Assembly (NCBI RefSeq): GCF_004364245.1
Contig: NZ_SOAV01000015.1
Coordinates: forward strand, 62,001 to 126,000
Direction of reading: 5' to 3'
DNA from: Streptomyces sp. BK208
GTDB lineage: Bacteria; Actinomycetota; Actinomycetes; Streptomycetales; Streptomycetaceae
DNA: 64,000 nucleotides
Positions 8,090 through 16,600 of this stretch are shown one piece after another; the first letter of the stretch is position 1; each line of letters starts with the position of its first letter. A model generated the notes under the pieces. It was not told where the DNA came from, searched no databases, and saw nothing but the letters and a program-made list of their open reading frames with translations. The translations under genes were made by a program, and so were the position numbers.

Positions 8090-8869
8090 TCAGACGCGGC
8101 GCAGTACGGCCACCACCTTGCCGAGGATGGTCGCGTCGTCACCGGGGATCGGCTCGTAGGCCGCGTTGTGCGGGAGGAGCCAGACGTGGCCGTCCTCGCG
8201 CTTGAAGCGCTTGACGGTGGCCTCGCCGTCCAGCATCGCGGCCACGATGTCGCCGTTCTCCGCGACCGGCTGGCGGCGGACCGTGACCCAGTCGCCGTCG
8301 CAGATCGCGGCCTCGATCATCGAGTCGCCGACGACCTTGAGGACGAACAGCTCGCCGTCGCCGACCAACTGCCGGGGGAGCGGGAAGACGTCCTCGACGG
8401 ACTCCTCGGCGAGGATCGGACCACCGGCGGCGATGCGCCCGACGAGCGGCACGTACGACGCGGCCGGCTTGCCGGCGGTGTCCGTGGGCTGCACCGAGGC
8501 CGCCTGGTCGGAACCGCGCACCTCGTAGGCGCGGGGGCGGTGCGGGTCGCGGCGCAGGAAGCCCTTGCGTTCCAGTGCCATCAGCTGGTGGGCCACGGAC
8601 GAGGTGCTGGAGAGGCCGACGGCCTGGCCGATCTCCCGCATCGACGGCGGGTACCCGCGTCGCTGCACCGAGTCGCGGATGACCTCGATGACGCGGCGCT
8701 GGCGGTCGGTGAGCCCCGAGCTGTCCGCCCGGATGCCGGGAGGTCGCCCGGGCAGGGAGCGCTTGTGCCCCTCGGGATTCGCGGCGTCGTTCATCGCGTG
8801 CACCGGCTCAGGGCGGCCCTGGGGGCGCTCCTGGGCAGTGATGGTGGCACTGTCGGCGGTGGTGGTCAC
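8090..8869 (-). CDS. lexA: SOS repressor LexA
   Basis: 259 residues. A winged helix-turn-helix spans about residues 52-112 (SMREIGQAVGLSS...VAHQLMALERKG). The self-cleavage Ala148-Gly149 bond lies in RIAAGGP, with catalytic Ser183 (GDSM) and Lys220 (TVKRF); their 37-residue spacing equals that of E. coli S119/K156. RecA-stimulated autoproteolysis relieves repression of repair genes. The GTG at 8869 is chosen because the conserved Streptomyces sequence begins MTTTADSATITAQ; the frame is open further upstream, but those residues overlap the operator region. A LexA-type box 61 bp upstream indicates autoregulation. Confidence 0.95.
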   Translation of the reverse strand: MTTTADSATITAQERPQGRPEPVHAMNDAANPEGHKRSLPGRPPGIRADSSGLTDRQRRVIEVIRDSVQRRGYPPSMREIGQAVGLSSTSSVAHQLMALERKGFLRRDPHRPRAYEVRGSDQAASVQPTDTAGKPAASYVPLVGRIAAGGPILAEESVEDVFPLPRQLVGDGELFVLKVVGDSMIEAAICDGDWVTVRRQPVAENGDIVAAMLDGEATVKRFKREDGHVWLLPHNAAYEPIPGDDATILGKVVAVLRRV

Positions 8870-8929
8870 GTCGGCCCCTCTCGATGGTCTCCCTGCTGCA
8901 CAACGGTAGTAGCTTTCGAAAGGTTGCGC

Positions 8930-8943
8930 CAAACACACGTTCG
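8930..8943. promoter_or_regulatory. LexA (SOS) box upstream of lexA
   Basis: CAAACACACGTTCG matches the Gram-positive SOS consensus CGAACRNRYGTTYG at all positions but the second. Its location just upstream of the lexA start is that expected for autorepression. Confidence 0.75.
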
Positions 8944-9335
8944 AGTGAAAAAACGGGAATCGCTCGCTCGTATTGCATGTTCGGGTGTATGGCTACCGTG
9001 GCGCCTGGCGGACAAAAGGGTCTATTGCTGTACTCTTCACCGCCGTGGTGACAACCTGCGGGATGTCGCTCCAGTCTGCCATCCGGCTTCCCGTTCGACG
9101 GGGCCGGTCTCCCCTCTGTTGCGGTAGTCCCACGCCCCCTCCCCGCGGCGCCCACGGTATCTCCGCATGCGCGAGGAGGGATACGGCTGTACGGGTTCGG
9201 GTACCGGGGGTCGTGCACCTCCCCGCGGCGAGGGTGCGGGCGCGGCGTCTCCGTGAAGCCCCGAGGCGGGCGCACACCTGTGCGCGTACGGAGAGCTGCG
9301 ACACGCGTGCACGGCGTGTATGTATGAGCCAATCC

Positions 9336-9379
9336 CCACATCTAGTGGTTGGATTGCATCAGCAGCCCACAAGTTGTGG
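9336..9379. promoter_or_regulatory. Twin NrdR boxes of the nrdRJ operon
   Basis: Two palindromes, CCACATCTAGTGG (9336-9348) and CCACAAGTTGTGG (9367-9379), both CCAC-N5-GTGG, have centres 31 bp apart, three helical turns. This is the known arrangement of NrdR operators in Streptomyces. A -10 candidate TATGCT follows at 9412-9417. Confidence 0.88.
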
Positions 9380-9488
9380 TCCCCCGGGTCTTCGAGCCCG
9401 CTGCGATCGCCTATGCTGGGGGCTGCTTCGAGGGACCTGAAGGGCCTTTCGAGGCTGTTGAGTCTGCTGTGAGGAGGGTTCGGAGTCC

Positions 9489-10037
9489 ATGCACTGCCCC
9501 TTCTGCAGGCACCCCGACAGCCGTGTCGTCGACAGCCGTACGACCGACGACGGCACGTCGATCCGCAGGCGCCGCCAGTGCCCCGACTGTTCTCGACGGT
9601 TCACCACCGTGGAGACCTGTTCGCTCATGGTGGTGAAGCGGTCCGGGGTCACCGAACCGTTCAGCCGCACCAAGGTCATCAACGGCGTGCGCAAGGCCTG
9701 CCAGGGCCGCCCCGTCACCGAGGACGCGCTCGCCCAGCTCGGCCAGCGGGTCGAGGAGGCGGTGCGGGCGACCGGAAGTGCCGAGCTGACCACCCACGAC
9801 GTGGGGCTGGCCATCCTCGGCCCGTTGCAGGAGCTCGACCTCGTCGCCTATCTGCGGTTCGCCTCGGTCTACCGGGCGTTCGACTCGCTCGAGGACTTCG
9901 AGGCCGCGATCACGGAACTGAGGGAGACGACGAGGCCGGCCGGCCCGGAGGACGACACCGGCGTGGGGAGCCAGGAGGACGACCGCGGGCCCGCGGGGGC
10001 CGGACAGGTCCCCGAGCCCGCAGGCGCCGCCGACTGA
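9489..10037 (+). CDS. nrdR: Ribonucleotide reductase repressor NrdR
   Basis: 182 residues. An N-terminal zinc ribbon (MHCPFCRHPDSRVVDSR ... QCPDCSRRFTT) binds DNA, and an ATP-cone from about residue 49 (VKRSGVTEPFSRTKVINGVRKAC) senses ATP/dATP, so that the repressor acts on NrdR boxes when deoxynucleotides are plentiful. The C-terminal 35 residues are a species-variable Gly/Pro/Glu tail. The gene starts at an ATG preceded by GGAG and lies 167 bp before nrdJ on the same strand, with its own binding sites upstream. It therefore probably controls itself and nrdJ. Confidence 0.96.
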   Translation: MHCPFCRHPDSRVVDSRTTDDGTSIRRRRQCPDCSRRFTTVETCSLMVVKRSGVTEPFSRTKVINGVRKACQGRPVTEDALAQLGQRVEEAVRATGSAELTTHDVGLAILGPLQELDLVAYLRFASVYRAFDSLEDFEAAITELRETTRPAGPEDDTGVGSQEDDRGPAGAGQVPEPAGAAD

Positions 10038-10204
10038 CAGGCGGGCCGGACCCGGACTTCGGCGCCCGGGGCCGGCTGGACGGCGGCGAACCAGAAAGAC
10101 CTGTTGCGGGCGGTGCAGGAGATGCCCGCAACACCAGACAGAACACCGTGCCACGGGAACAATCGTGGCACTTCAGGGCGTTTTCGCCCGTACAGGGAGG
10201 CGGC

Positions 10205-13108
10205 ATGACAGAGACGGCGAGCGGTCCGGCACGGAGTTCCCGCGCCAAGGGCACCAAGGCGGGCAAGGGACTCCGCGTCGAGCGCGTCCACACCACTCCC
10301 GGCGTCCACCCCTACGACGAGGTGGCCTGGGAGCGTCGTGACGTCGTCATGACCAACTGGCGCGACGGCTCGGTCAACTTCGAGCAGCGTGGCGTCGAGT
10401 TCCCCGAGTTCTGGTCGGTGAACGCGGTCAACATCGTCACCAGCAAGTACTTCCGGGGTGCCGTGGGCACCCCGCAGCGCGAGGTGAGCCTGAAGCAGCT
10501 CATCGACCGCATCGTGAAGACGTACCGGAAGGCCGGTGAGGACCACAAGTACTTCGCCTCGCCCGCCGACGCCGAGATCTTCGAGCACGAGCTGGCCTAC
10601 GCCCTCCTGCACCAGATCTTCAGCTTCAACAGCCCGGTGTGGTTCAACGTCGGCACGCCCCAGCCGCAGCAGGTCTCCGCCTGCTTCATCCTGTCCGTCG
10701 ACGACTCCATGGAGTCGATCCTCGACTGGTACAAGGAAGAGGGCATGATCTTCAAGGGCGGCTCCGGAGCCGGCCTGAACCTCTCCCGGATCCGCTCCTC
10801 CAAGGAACTGCTCTCCTCCGGCGGCAACGCCTCGGGACCGGTCTCCTTCATGCGCGGCGCCGACGCCTCGGCCGGCACCATCAAGTCCGGCGGCGCCACC
10901 CGCCGCGCGGCCAAGATGGTCATCCTCGACGTCGACCACCCCGACATCGAGGACTTCATCGAGACCAAGGTCAAGGAGGAGGAGAAGATCCGCGCCCTGC
11001 GCGACGCGGGCTTCGACATGGACCTGGGCGGCGACGACATCACGTCCGTCCAGTACCAGAACGCCAACAACTCGGTCCGTGTGAACGACACGTTCATGAA
11101 GGCCGTGCAGGACGGCGGCAAGTTCGGCCTGACGTCCCGCATGACCGGCGAGGTCATCGAGGAGGTCGACGCCAAGGCGCTGTTCCGCAAGATGGCCGAG
11201 GCCGCCTGGGCCTGCGCCGACCCGGGCATCCAGTACGACGACACCATCAACGCGTGGCACACGTGCCCGGAGTCCGGCCGCATCAACGGCTCGAACCCGT
11301 GCAGCGAGTACATGCACCTGGACAACACGTCCTGCAACCTCGCCTCGCTGAACCTGATGAAGTTCCTGAAGGACGACGGCAAGGGCAACCAGTCCTTCGA
11401 CGCCGAGCGCTTCTCCAAGGTCGTCGAGCTGGTCATCACCGCGATGGACATCTCCATCTGCTTCGCGGACTTCCCGACCCAGAAGATCGGCGAGAACACC
11501 CGCGCCTTCCGGCAGCTCGGCATCGGCTACGCCAACCTCGGCGCGCTGCTGATGGCGACCGGCCACGCCTACGACTCCGACGGCGGCCGCGCCCTGGCCG
11601 GTGCCATCACCTCCCTGATGACCGGCACGTCGTACCGGCGCTCCGCCGAACTCGCCGCGATCGTCGGCCCCTACGACGGCTACGCGCGCAACGCGCAGCC
11701 GCACCTGCGGGTCATGAAGCAGCACTCCGACGAGAACGCCAGGGCCGTCCGCATGGACGACCTCGACACGCCGATCTGGGCCGCCGCCACGGAGGCCTGG
11801 CAGGACGTGCTCCGCCTCGGCGAGAAGAACGGCTTCCGCAACTCCCAGGCGTCCGTCATCGCCCCCACCGGCACCATCGGTCTCGCGATGTCCTGCGACA
11901 CCACCGGCCTGGAGCCCGACCTCGCCCTGGTCAAGTTCAAGAAGCTGGTCGGCGGCGGCTCGATGCAGATCGTCAACGGCACCGTCCCGCAGGCCCTGCG
12001 CCGCCTGGGCTACCAGGAGGAGCAGATCGAGGCGATCGTCGCCCACATCGCCGAGAACGGCAACGTGATCGACGCGCCCGGTCTCGCGCACGAGCACTAC
12101 GAGGTGTTCGACTGCGCGATGGGCGAGCGCTCCATCTCCGCGATGGGCCACGTCCGCATGATGGCCGCCATCCAGCCGTGGATCTCCGGGGCCCTCTCCA
12201 AGACGGTCAACCTGCCGGAGTCGGCGACCGTCGAGGACGTCGAGGAGGTCTACTTCGAGGCGTGGAAGATGGGCGTCAAGGCGCTCGCCATCTACCGCGA
12301 CAACTGCAAGGTGGGCCAGCCGCTCTCCGCCAAGACCAAGTCGGTCAAGGACACGGAGAAGGCGGAGATCACCGAGAAGACCGAGGCGGCCATCCGCGAG
12401 ACCGTCGAGAAGGTCGTCGAGTACCGCCCGGTTCGCAAGCGCCTTCCGAAGGGTCGTCCCGGCATCACCACCTCCTTCACGGTCGGCGGCGCCGAGGGCT
12501 ACATGACGGCCAACTCCTACCCGGACGACGGCCTGGGCGAGGTCTTCCTCAAGATGTCCAAGCAGGGCTCGACCCTCGCGGGCATGATGGACGCCTTCTC
12601 CATCGCGGTCTCCGTCGGCCTCCAGTACGGGGTGCCCCTGGAGACGTACGTCTCGAAGTTCACCAACATGCGCTTCGAGCCGGCCGGCATGACGGACGAC
12701 CCGGACGTGCGGATGGCGCAGTCGATCGTCGACTACATCTTCCGCCGCCTGGCGCTGGACTTCCTGCCCTTCGAGACCCGCTCCGCGCTCGGCATCCACT
12801 CCGCCGAGGAGCGTCAGCGCCACCTGGAGACCGGTTCCTACGAGCCGTCCGACGACGAGATGGACGTCGAGGGCCTGGCCCAGTCGGCGCCGCGCGCCCA
12901 GGAGCTGAAGGCGGTCGCCACGCCGAAGGCCGAGTCCGAGGCCGCCAAGCCCGTTCCGCAGCAGGCGCACACCAGCGCCGAGCTGGTGGAGATGCAGCTG
13001 GGCATCCAGGCCGACGCCCCGCTGTGCTTCTCCTGCGGCACGAAGATGCAGCGCGCGGGCTCCTGCTACATCTGCGAGGGCTGCGGCTCGACCAGCGGCT
13101 GCAGCTGA
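10205..13108 (+). CDS. nrdJ: Class II (coenzyme B12-dependent) ribonucleotide reductase
   Basis: 967 residues. It reduces ribonucleotides to deoxyribonucleotides using adenosylcobalamin to generate the thiyl radical, so it works with or without oxygen. Diagnostic parts are NSPVWFNVG, SACFILSVDDSM, the glycine-rich GGSGAGLNLS, NPCSEYMHLDNTSCNLASLN with the radical-site Cys region, and a C-terminal zinc-ribbon-like CFSCGTKM ... CYICEGCGSTSGCS that relays electrons. The ATG at 10205 has GGGAGG upstream, and the protein begins with the usual short Lys-rich leader. It is co-transcribed with nrdR and ends in two strong hairpins. No cobalamin riboswitch was seen here. Confidence 0.97.
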   Translation: MTETASGPARSSRAKGTKAGKGLRVERVHTTPGVHPYDEVAWERRDVVMTNWRDGSVNFEQRGVEFPEFWSVNAVNIVTSKYFRGAVGTPQREVSLKQLIDRIVKTYRKAGEDHKYFASPADAEIFEHELAYALLHQIFSFNSPVWFNVGTPQPQQVSACFILSVDDSMESILDWYKEEGMIFKGGSGAGLNLSRIRSSKELLSSGGNASGPVSFMRGADASAGTIKSGGATRRAAKMVILDVDHPDIEDFIETKVKEEEKIRALRDAGFDMDLGGDDITSVQYQNANNSVRVNDTFMKAVQDGGKFGLTSRMTGEVIEEVDAKALFRKMAEAAWACADPGIQYDDTINAWHTCPESGRINGSNPCSEYMHLDNTSCNLASLNLMKFLKDDGKGNQSFDAERFSKVVELVITAMDISICFADFPTQKIGENTRAFRQLGIGYANLGALLMATGHAYDSDGGRALAGAITSLMTGTSYRRSAELAAIVGPYDGYARNAQPHLRVMKQHSDENARAVRMDDLDTPIWAAATEAWQDVLRLGEKNGFRNSQASVIAPTGTIGLAMSCDTTGLEPDLALVKFKKLVGGGSMQIVNGTVPQALRRLGYQEEQIEAIVAHIAENGNVIDAPGLAHEHYEVFDCAMGERSISAMGHVRMMAAIQPWISGALSKTVNLPESATVEDVEEVYFEAWKMGVKALAIYRDNCKVGQPLSAKTKSVKDTEKAEITEKTEAAIRETVEKVVEYRPVRKRLPKGRPGITTSFTVGGAEGYMTANSYPDDGLGEVFLKMSKQGSTLAGMMDAFSIAVSVGLQYGVPLETYVSKFTNMRFEPAGMTDDPDVRMAQSIVDYIFRRLALDFLPFETRSALGIHSAEERQRHLETGSYEPSDDEMDVEGLAQSAPRAQELKAVATPKAESEAAKPVPQQAHTSAELVEMQLGIQADAPLCFSCGTKMQRAGSCYICEGCGSTSGCS

Positions 13109-13112
13109 AGCC

Positions 13113-13141
13113 GGCACCGCCCGCCGAACGCGGGCGGTGCC
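13113..13141 (+). terminator. nrdJ terminator
   Basis: Perfect 12-bp stem GGCACCGCCCGC with a five-base loop, four bases after the nrdJ stop. Confidence 0.8.
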
Positions 13142-13194
13142 GCGGCCGACACTCCGTCGAGCGTCGGCCGCCGAGGGCACTGAGCCACACATGA

Positions 13195-13227
13195 GAGAGG
13201 GCGCCGACCACGGGTCGGCGCCCTCTC
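13195..13227. terminator. Second, bidirectional terminator between nrdJ and terD-like gene
   Basis: Perfect 15-bp stem (GAGAGGGCGCCGACC) with a three-base loop just before the stop of the convergent minus-strand gene. It would serve both transcripts. Confidence 0.8.
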
Positions 13228-13242
13228 CGCTTCCGTGGGCCC

Positions 13243-13776
13243 TCAGGGGCGGCGTGCCGCGCCCATCACCCGGGTGAAGGTCGCGGGGTCCCCGTCGAAC
13301 CCGCGCACTCCGGCCCGGAACTCCCACGCGCCCGTCTCGTCCCGGACGAACTCCGCGACCGTCGCCGCCGTGGCACCCAGGACGCCGCCGAAGTCCTCGG
13401 TGGCCAGGTCGGTGTACCCCTCGCGGATGCGCAGGCCGGGGGCCGACACGTCGGCGAACGTCCGGTCCTCGGAGCGTTGCTGTATGGCGACGCCCACCAC
13501 CACGCGCGCGTACCGGTCGTCGAGCCGCTCCAGCTCCAGCGTCATGACCTCGTCGAAACCGAAGCCCTTGCCGTCCTTGCTGTCCCGGTTGAGATAGATC
13601 GTGCCGTCGGGCGAGCGGCTGTCGAAGTGCACCAGGTAGGCCGGAGCGCCGTACGGATCGTCCGCCGCATAGGTCCCCGCGACGAGGTCCAGGTCGGCGG
13701 CCGGCGCTCCCGCCGGACTCGGGTCCCACCGCAGCGCGACCTCGACCTTGCGCATGCCTTTGCTGAGACCGTTCAC
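13243..13776 (-). CDS. TerD-family (tellurium resistance/stress) protein
   Basis: 177 residues spanning one TerD domain: KVEVALRWDPS at the start, the calcium-binding-type DLDLVAGTY, a DSRSPDGTIYLNRDSKDGKGFGFDE loop rich in Asp, and VGVAIQQR with the conserved VRDETGAWEFRAG end. TerD proteins bind calcium and belong to stress and phage-resistance gene sets, but their biochemical action is unsettled. GTG 13776 is preceded by AAGGGGAG. It stands alone here rather than in a terZABCDE operon, and converges on nrdJ. The family call is firm; its task in this cell is unknown. Confidence 0.88.
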   Translation of the reverse strand: MNGLSKGMRKVEVALRWDPSPAGAPAADLDLVAGTYAADDPYGAPAYLVHFDSRSPDGTIYLNRDSKDGKGFGFDEVMTLELERLDDRYARVVVGVAIQQRSEDRTFADVSAPGLRIREGYTDLATEDFGGVLGATAATVAEFVRDETGAWEFRAGVRGFDGDPATFTRVMGAARRP

Positions 13777-13932
13777 AGACTCCCCTTCCCAGGTCCCCCG
13801 CCCTGCCCGGCCCCCGAACTGCCGGGCGGTGGCGGCCGGTTGTCCATCCTGCCACGCACCTGGACACAGGTGCGGGCAAGCGTTCGCCCGGAGAGCGACC
13901 GGTACCACGTTCCGGGGCCTTACCATGGCGCG

Positions 13933-14547
13933 GTGCTGGTCAAGTGGATTCGCTGCACCGTGGTGGACCGCCGCGGTTTCGAGCGGGGGCAGCGGAAGTG
14001 GGCGGGGCTTCCGGGGGAGCCGGGATTTCGCGGGCAGGGGGGCGGCTGGAGCCGGGAGCGGCCGGACGTGGCGCACGTCTTCGCCTTCTGGGAGAGCCGC
14101 GCCTTCTACGACTCCTTCATGGCCCGCTCCCACGACAGGCTGGCCGCGGCCCAAGTGGGCACCTTCAAGGACGCCCAGGTCAGGCTCTTCGACCACCGGT
14201 TCGACGTGAAGACCGGATTCGAGCCGCGCTTCACCGACGCCGACCTGCTGCGGGTGGCGCTGTGCCGGGTCCACGAGGAGCGGGCCGAGCACTACGTCCT
14301 CATGCAGGAGAAGGTCTGGAACCCGGCGATGGCCGGTTCGCCCGGCATGATCCGCGGCCTGTTCGGCGAATCCCCGGGCGACGGCCACAACGAGTACCTC
14401 GTCCTGTCCATGTGGCTGTCCGCGGCCGAGCACGGGAAGTACCGCACCGAGCGGGTGGAGCGGCTCGCGCTGCGCGCCCAGACGGAGGCCGACATCGCCG
14501 CGCTGACGGGTGACATCGTGCGGCTCGAACCCTCCTGGACCGTCTGA
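13933..14547 (+). CDS. YdbC-like DUF4937 protein
   Basis: 204 residues containing two repeats of a ferredoxin-like, dimeric alpha-beta-barrel type. The first is VKWIRCTVVDRRGFERGQRKW with HVFAFWESRAFYDSFM; the second is LRVALCRV with EYLVLSMWLSAAEHGKY. This is the pattern of DUF4937/YdbC-like proteins whose biochemical role is not known to me. A TACCAT at 13921-13926 sits six bases before the GTG, so the message is probably leaderless. It is divergent from the terD-like gene and followed by a histidine phosphatase on the same strand. Confidence 0.7.
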   Translation: MLVKWIRCTVVDRRGFERGQRKWAGLPGEPGFRGQGGGWSRERPDVAHVFAFWESRAFYDSFMARSHDRLAAAQVGTFKDAQVRLFDHRFDVKTGFEPRFTDADLLRVALCRVHEERAEHYVLMQEKVWNPAMAGSPGMIRGLFGESPGDGHNEYLVLSMWLSAAEHGKYRTERVERLALRAQTEADIAALTGDIVRLEPSWTV

Positions 14548-14620
14548 GACCGGGGGCCGCCCCCGGCTTCCGCCAGGTGTGGAATCTGTGTGACGTACGC
14601 CGTACGGGGCCGTACGAGTC

Positions 14621-14648
14621 TTGGGTTCCGCCCGTCTCGATCTAGGGT
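14621..14648 (+). promoter_or_regulatory. Promoter of the histidine phosphatase gene
   Basis: TTGGGT (14621-14626), a 16-bp spacer and TAGGGT (14643-14648) form a vegetative promoter. The ATG is six bases further on, giving a leaderless transcript. Confidence 0.55.
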
Positions 14649-14654
14649 TCTGGC

Positions 14655-15314
14655 ATGGCACGACCACGGCGCATCGTCCTTGTCCGGCACGGCGAGTCGA
14701 TCGGCAACGCCGATGACACCGTGTACGAGCGCGAACCCGACCACGCGCTGGCCCTCACCGACCGCGGCCGGGCGGAGGCCGAGGAGACCGGCAGAGGGCT
14801 GCGCGAGATCTTCGGCCGTGAGCGGATCAGCGTCTACGTCTCCCCCTACCGCCGCACCCACGAGACCCTCCGCGCCTTCCGCCTCGACCCGGACCGCATA
14901 CGGATACGGGAGGAGCCCCGACTGCGCGAGCAGGACTGGGGCAACTGGCAGGACCGCGACGACGTACGTCTGCAGAAGGCCTACCGGGACGCCTACGGAC
15001 ACTTCTTCTACCGCTTCGCGCAGGGCGAGTCCGGCGCCGACGTGTACGACCGGGTCGGCGGCTTCCTGGAGAGCCTGTTCCGCAGCTTCGAGGACCCCGA
15101 CCACCCGCCGAACGTGCTGCTGGTGACCCACGGGCTGGCCATGCGGCTGTTCTGCATGAGGTGGTTCCACTGGACGGTCGCGGAGTTCGAGTCGCTGTCC
15201 AATCCGGGGAACGCCGAGATGCGCATGCTCGTTCTCGGTGAGGACGGCAAGTACACCCTTGACCGGCCCTTCGAACGCTGGCGAGATCCGGAACCGTACG
15301 GGATCACCGGATAG
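14655..15314 (+). CDS. Histidine phosphatase superfamily (phosphoglycerate-mutase-like) protein
   Basis: 219 residues. The phosphohistidine motif LVRHGES lies at residues 9-15, the conserved Arg/Tyr pair in YVSPYRRTHETL, and the second catalytic histidine in VTHGLAMR. The insert EQDWGNWQDRDD and the RWFHWT motif resemble broad-specificity phosphatases of actinomycetes. The substrate cannot be deduced. The stop lies 12 bases before the next gene, whose -10 may overlap this stop codon. Confidence 0.85.
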   Translation: MARPRRIVLVRHGESIGNADDTVYEREPDHALALTDRGRAEAEETGRGLREIFGRERISVYVSPYRRTHETLRAFRLDPDRIRIREEPRLREQDWGNWQDRDDVRLQKAYRDAYGHFFYRFAQGESGADVYDRVGGFLESLFRSFEDPDHPPNVLLVTHGLAMRLFCMRWFHWTVAEFESLSNPGNAEMRMLVLGEDGKYTLDRPFERWRDPEPYGITG

Positions 15315-15326
15315 AGTGGCAGGGCG

Positions 15327-16232
15327 ATGACCGCTCAATCTTCTCCCGCCGGGCGCCTGGACCGCGCCCTTTCCAGCCTGCGCGGACTGTCGGTCGGGGA
15401 CGCGCTGGGCTCGCAGTTCTTCGTCCCCGTGAACTATCCGCTGCTGGGACGCCGCGAGCTGCCGCCCGGCACCTGGCAGTGGACGGACGACACGGAGATG
15501 GCCTGTTCCGTGGTCTCCGTCCTGGCCGCCCACCACCGCGTCGACCAGGATGCGCTGGCGCTCTCCTTCGCCCGGCACCACGACTTCGACCGGGGGTACG
15601 GTCCCGCGGTCAACCGGCTGCTGCGGCTGGTCCGGGAGGGTGGCGACTGGCGCGAGCTGGCCGCGGCGCTGTTCAACGGACAGGGCTCCTGGGGCAACGG
15701 CGCCGCCATGCGCATCGCGCCGCTGGGCGCCTGGTACGCGGACGACCCGGAACAGGCGACCCACCAGGCGGAGATCTCCGCCTACCCGACCCACCAGCAC
15801 CGTGAAGCGGTGGTCGGCGCCATGGCCGTCGCGGCCGCCGCCGCGCTGGCCGCGGATCCGGCCGGCCCGCCTCCCGCGCACGCGCTCCTCGACGGGGTGA
15901 TCGCGCTGGTGCCGAAGAGCGCGGTGGGCGCCGGACTGCGCCGCGCCCGGGACATGCTCGACTACGGCGACGCGGCCACGGTCGCCGCCGTCCTGGGCTG
16001 CGGCCGGCGTACGACCGCGCACGACACGGTCCCCTTCGCGCTCTGGTCCGCGGCACGGGCGCTCGGGGACTACGAGACCGCGTTCTGGACCACCGCCCAG
16101 GTCGGCGGAGACGTGGACACGACCTGCGCCATCGTGGGCGGGGTCGTCGCGTCCGGCCGGGCGGGGGCACCCCCGCCCGAGTGGGTGGGACGGGTCGAGG
16201 CGCTGCCCGCCTGGATGACGGCGGCGGCCTGA
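15327..16232 (+). CDS. ADP-ribosylglycohydrolase family protein (DraG/ARH type)
   Basis: 301 residues of the all-alpha ARH fold that hydrolyses ADP-ribosyl bonds with two magnesium ions. The metal-binding residues are visible in GLSVGDALG, WTDDTEM and the C-terminal GGDVDTTCAIVG, and GNGAAMRIAPLG is the conserved core loop. The whole-length match and retained acidic residues suggest an active enzyme, possibly removing ADP-ribose from protein, nucleic acid or a metabolite. It follows the phosphatase closely on the same strand. TAGAGT at 15312-15317 may be its own -10. Confidence 0.88.
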   Translation: MTAQSSPAGRLDRALSSLRGLSVGDALGSQFFVPVNYPLLGRRELPPGTWQWTDDTEMACSVVSVLAAHHRVDQDALALSFARHHDFDRGYGPAVNRLLRLVREGGDWRELAAALFNGQGSWGNGAAMRIAPLGAWYADDPEQATHQAEISAYPTHQHREAVVGAMAVAAAAALAADPAGPPPAHALLDGVIALVPKSAVGAGLRRARDMLDYGDAATVAAVLGCGRRTTAHDTVPFALWSAARALGDYETAFWTTAQVGGDVDTTCAIVGGVVASGRAGAPPPEWVGRVEALPAWMTAAA

Positions 16233-16600
16233 CGAGACCGCACGTCGCGACTCTCCGTGCGCTCCGGGAACTCTCCGTGACAGTCCCCGCGTTGTCATGA
16301 CAGCAGCCGCGCGGGGCATCGGTGCCCGGCGGGCTCGGGGGTCATGAGGGGGTGGGGTGGGACATGGAGGCGCCGTCGGTGCTCGCCGCGCTGCTGTCCG
16401 TCGGCGGGCTATCCATCGTCGGGCTGTCCGTCGTCCGGGTTTCCGTCGTAGTGCTGTCCGTGCTTCTGCCGCTCCTCGGACGGTCCGCGCACCCGTACGG
16501 GCGGCGGAGCGCCGGGGTGACCGGGTGCCCGCGGGCCGGGCTGCGGCGGGCGTCCGGGCCGCCCGCCGGTGGCTCCCGCCCGTCCCGCGGTTGCGTGGGG
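16233..16600. other. Gene-poor stretch between convergent genes
   Basis: 368 bases. The middle (about 16380-16470) is a run of degenerate GTCGTCGGGCTGTCC-like units that would encode only Val/Leu/Ser-rich residues. I do not accept a gene there. No clear terminator hairpin was recognised. Confidence 0.45.

Larger units (their letters stand above)
8870..9488. other. lexA-nrdR divergent control region
   Basis: A 619-base gap without a convincing gene. It holds the LexA box on the lexA side, and the twin NrdR boxes and the nrdR -10 on the other. In mycobacteria a LysM-protein gene lies between lexA and nrdR; I looked for one here on both strands and found no frame with suitable composition. Confidence 0.6.

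Noticed and set aside
8973..9440. Possible LysM or other gene between lexA and nrdR
   Set aside because: Frames on both strands have Cys/Arg-rich composition, no LysM pattern, and overlap the NrdR boxes.
9869..13879. A 1336-residue minus-strand frame opposite nrdJ
   Set aside because: Shadow frame with Val/Leu/Gly/Arg repeats; only its far end coincides with the real TerD-like gene in another start.
16322..16600. Hydrophobic Val/Leu/Ser reading frame downstream of the ADP-ribosylglycohydrolase
   Set aside because: Derived from degenerate short repeats, continues into antisense of the transporter, no ribosome-binding site.
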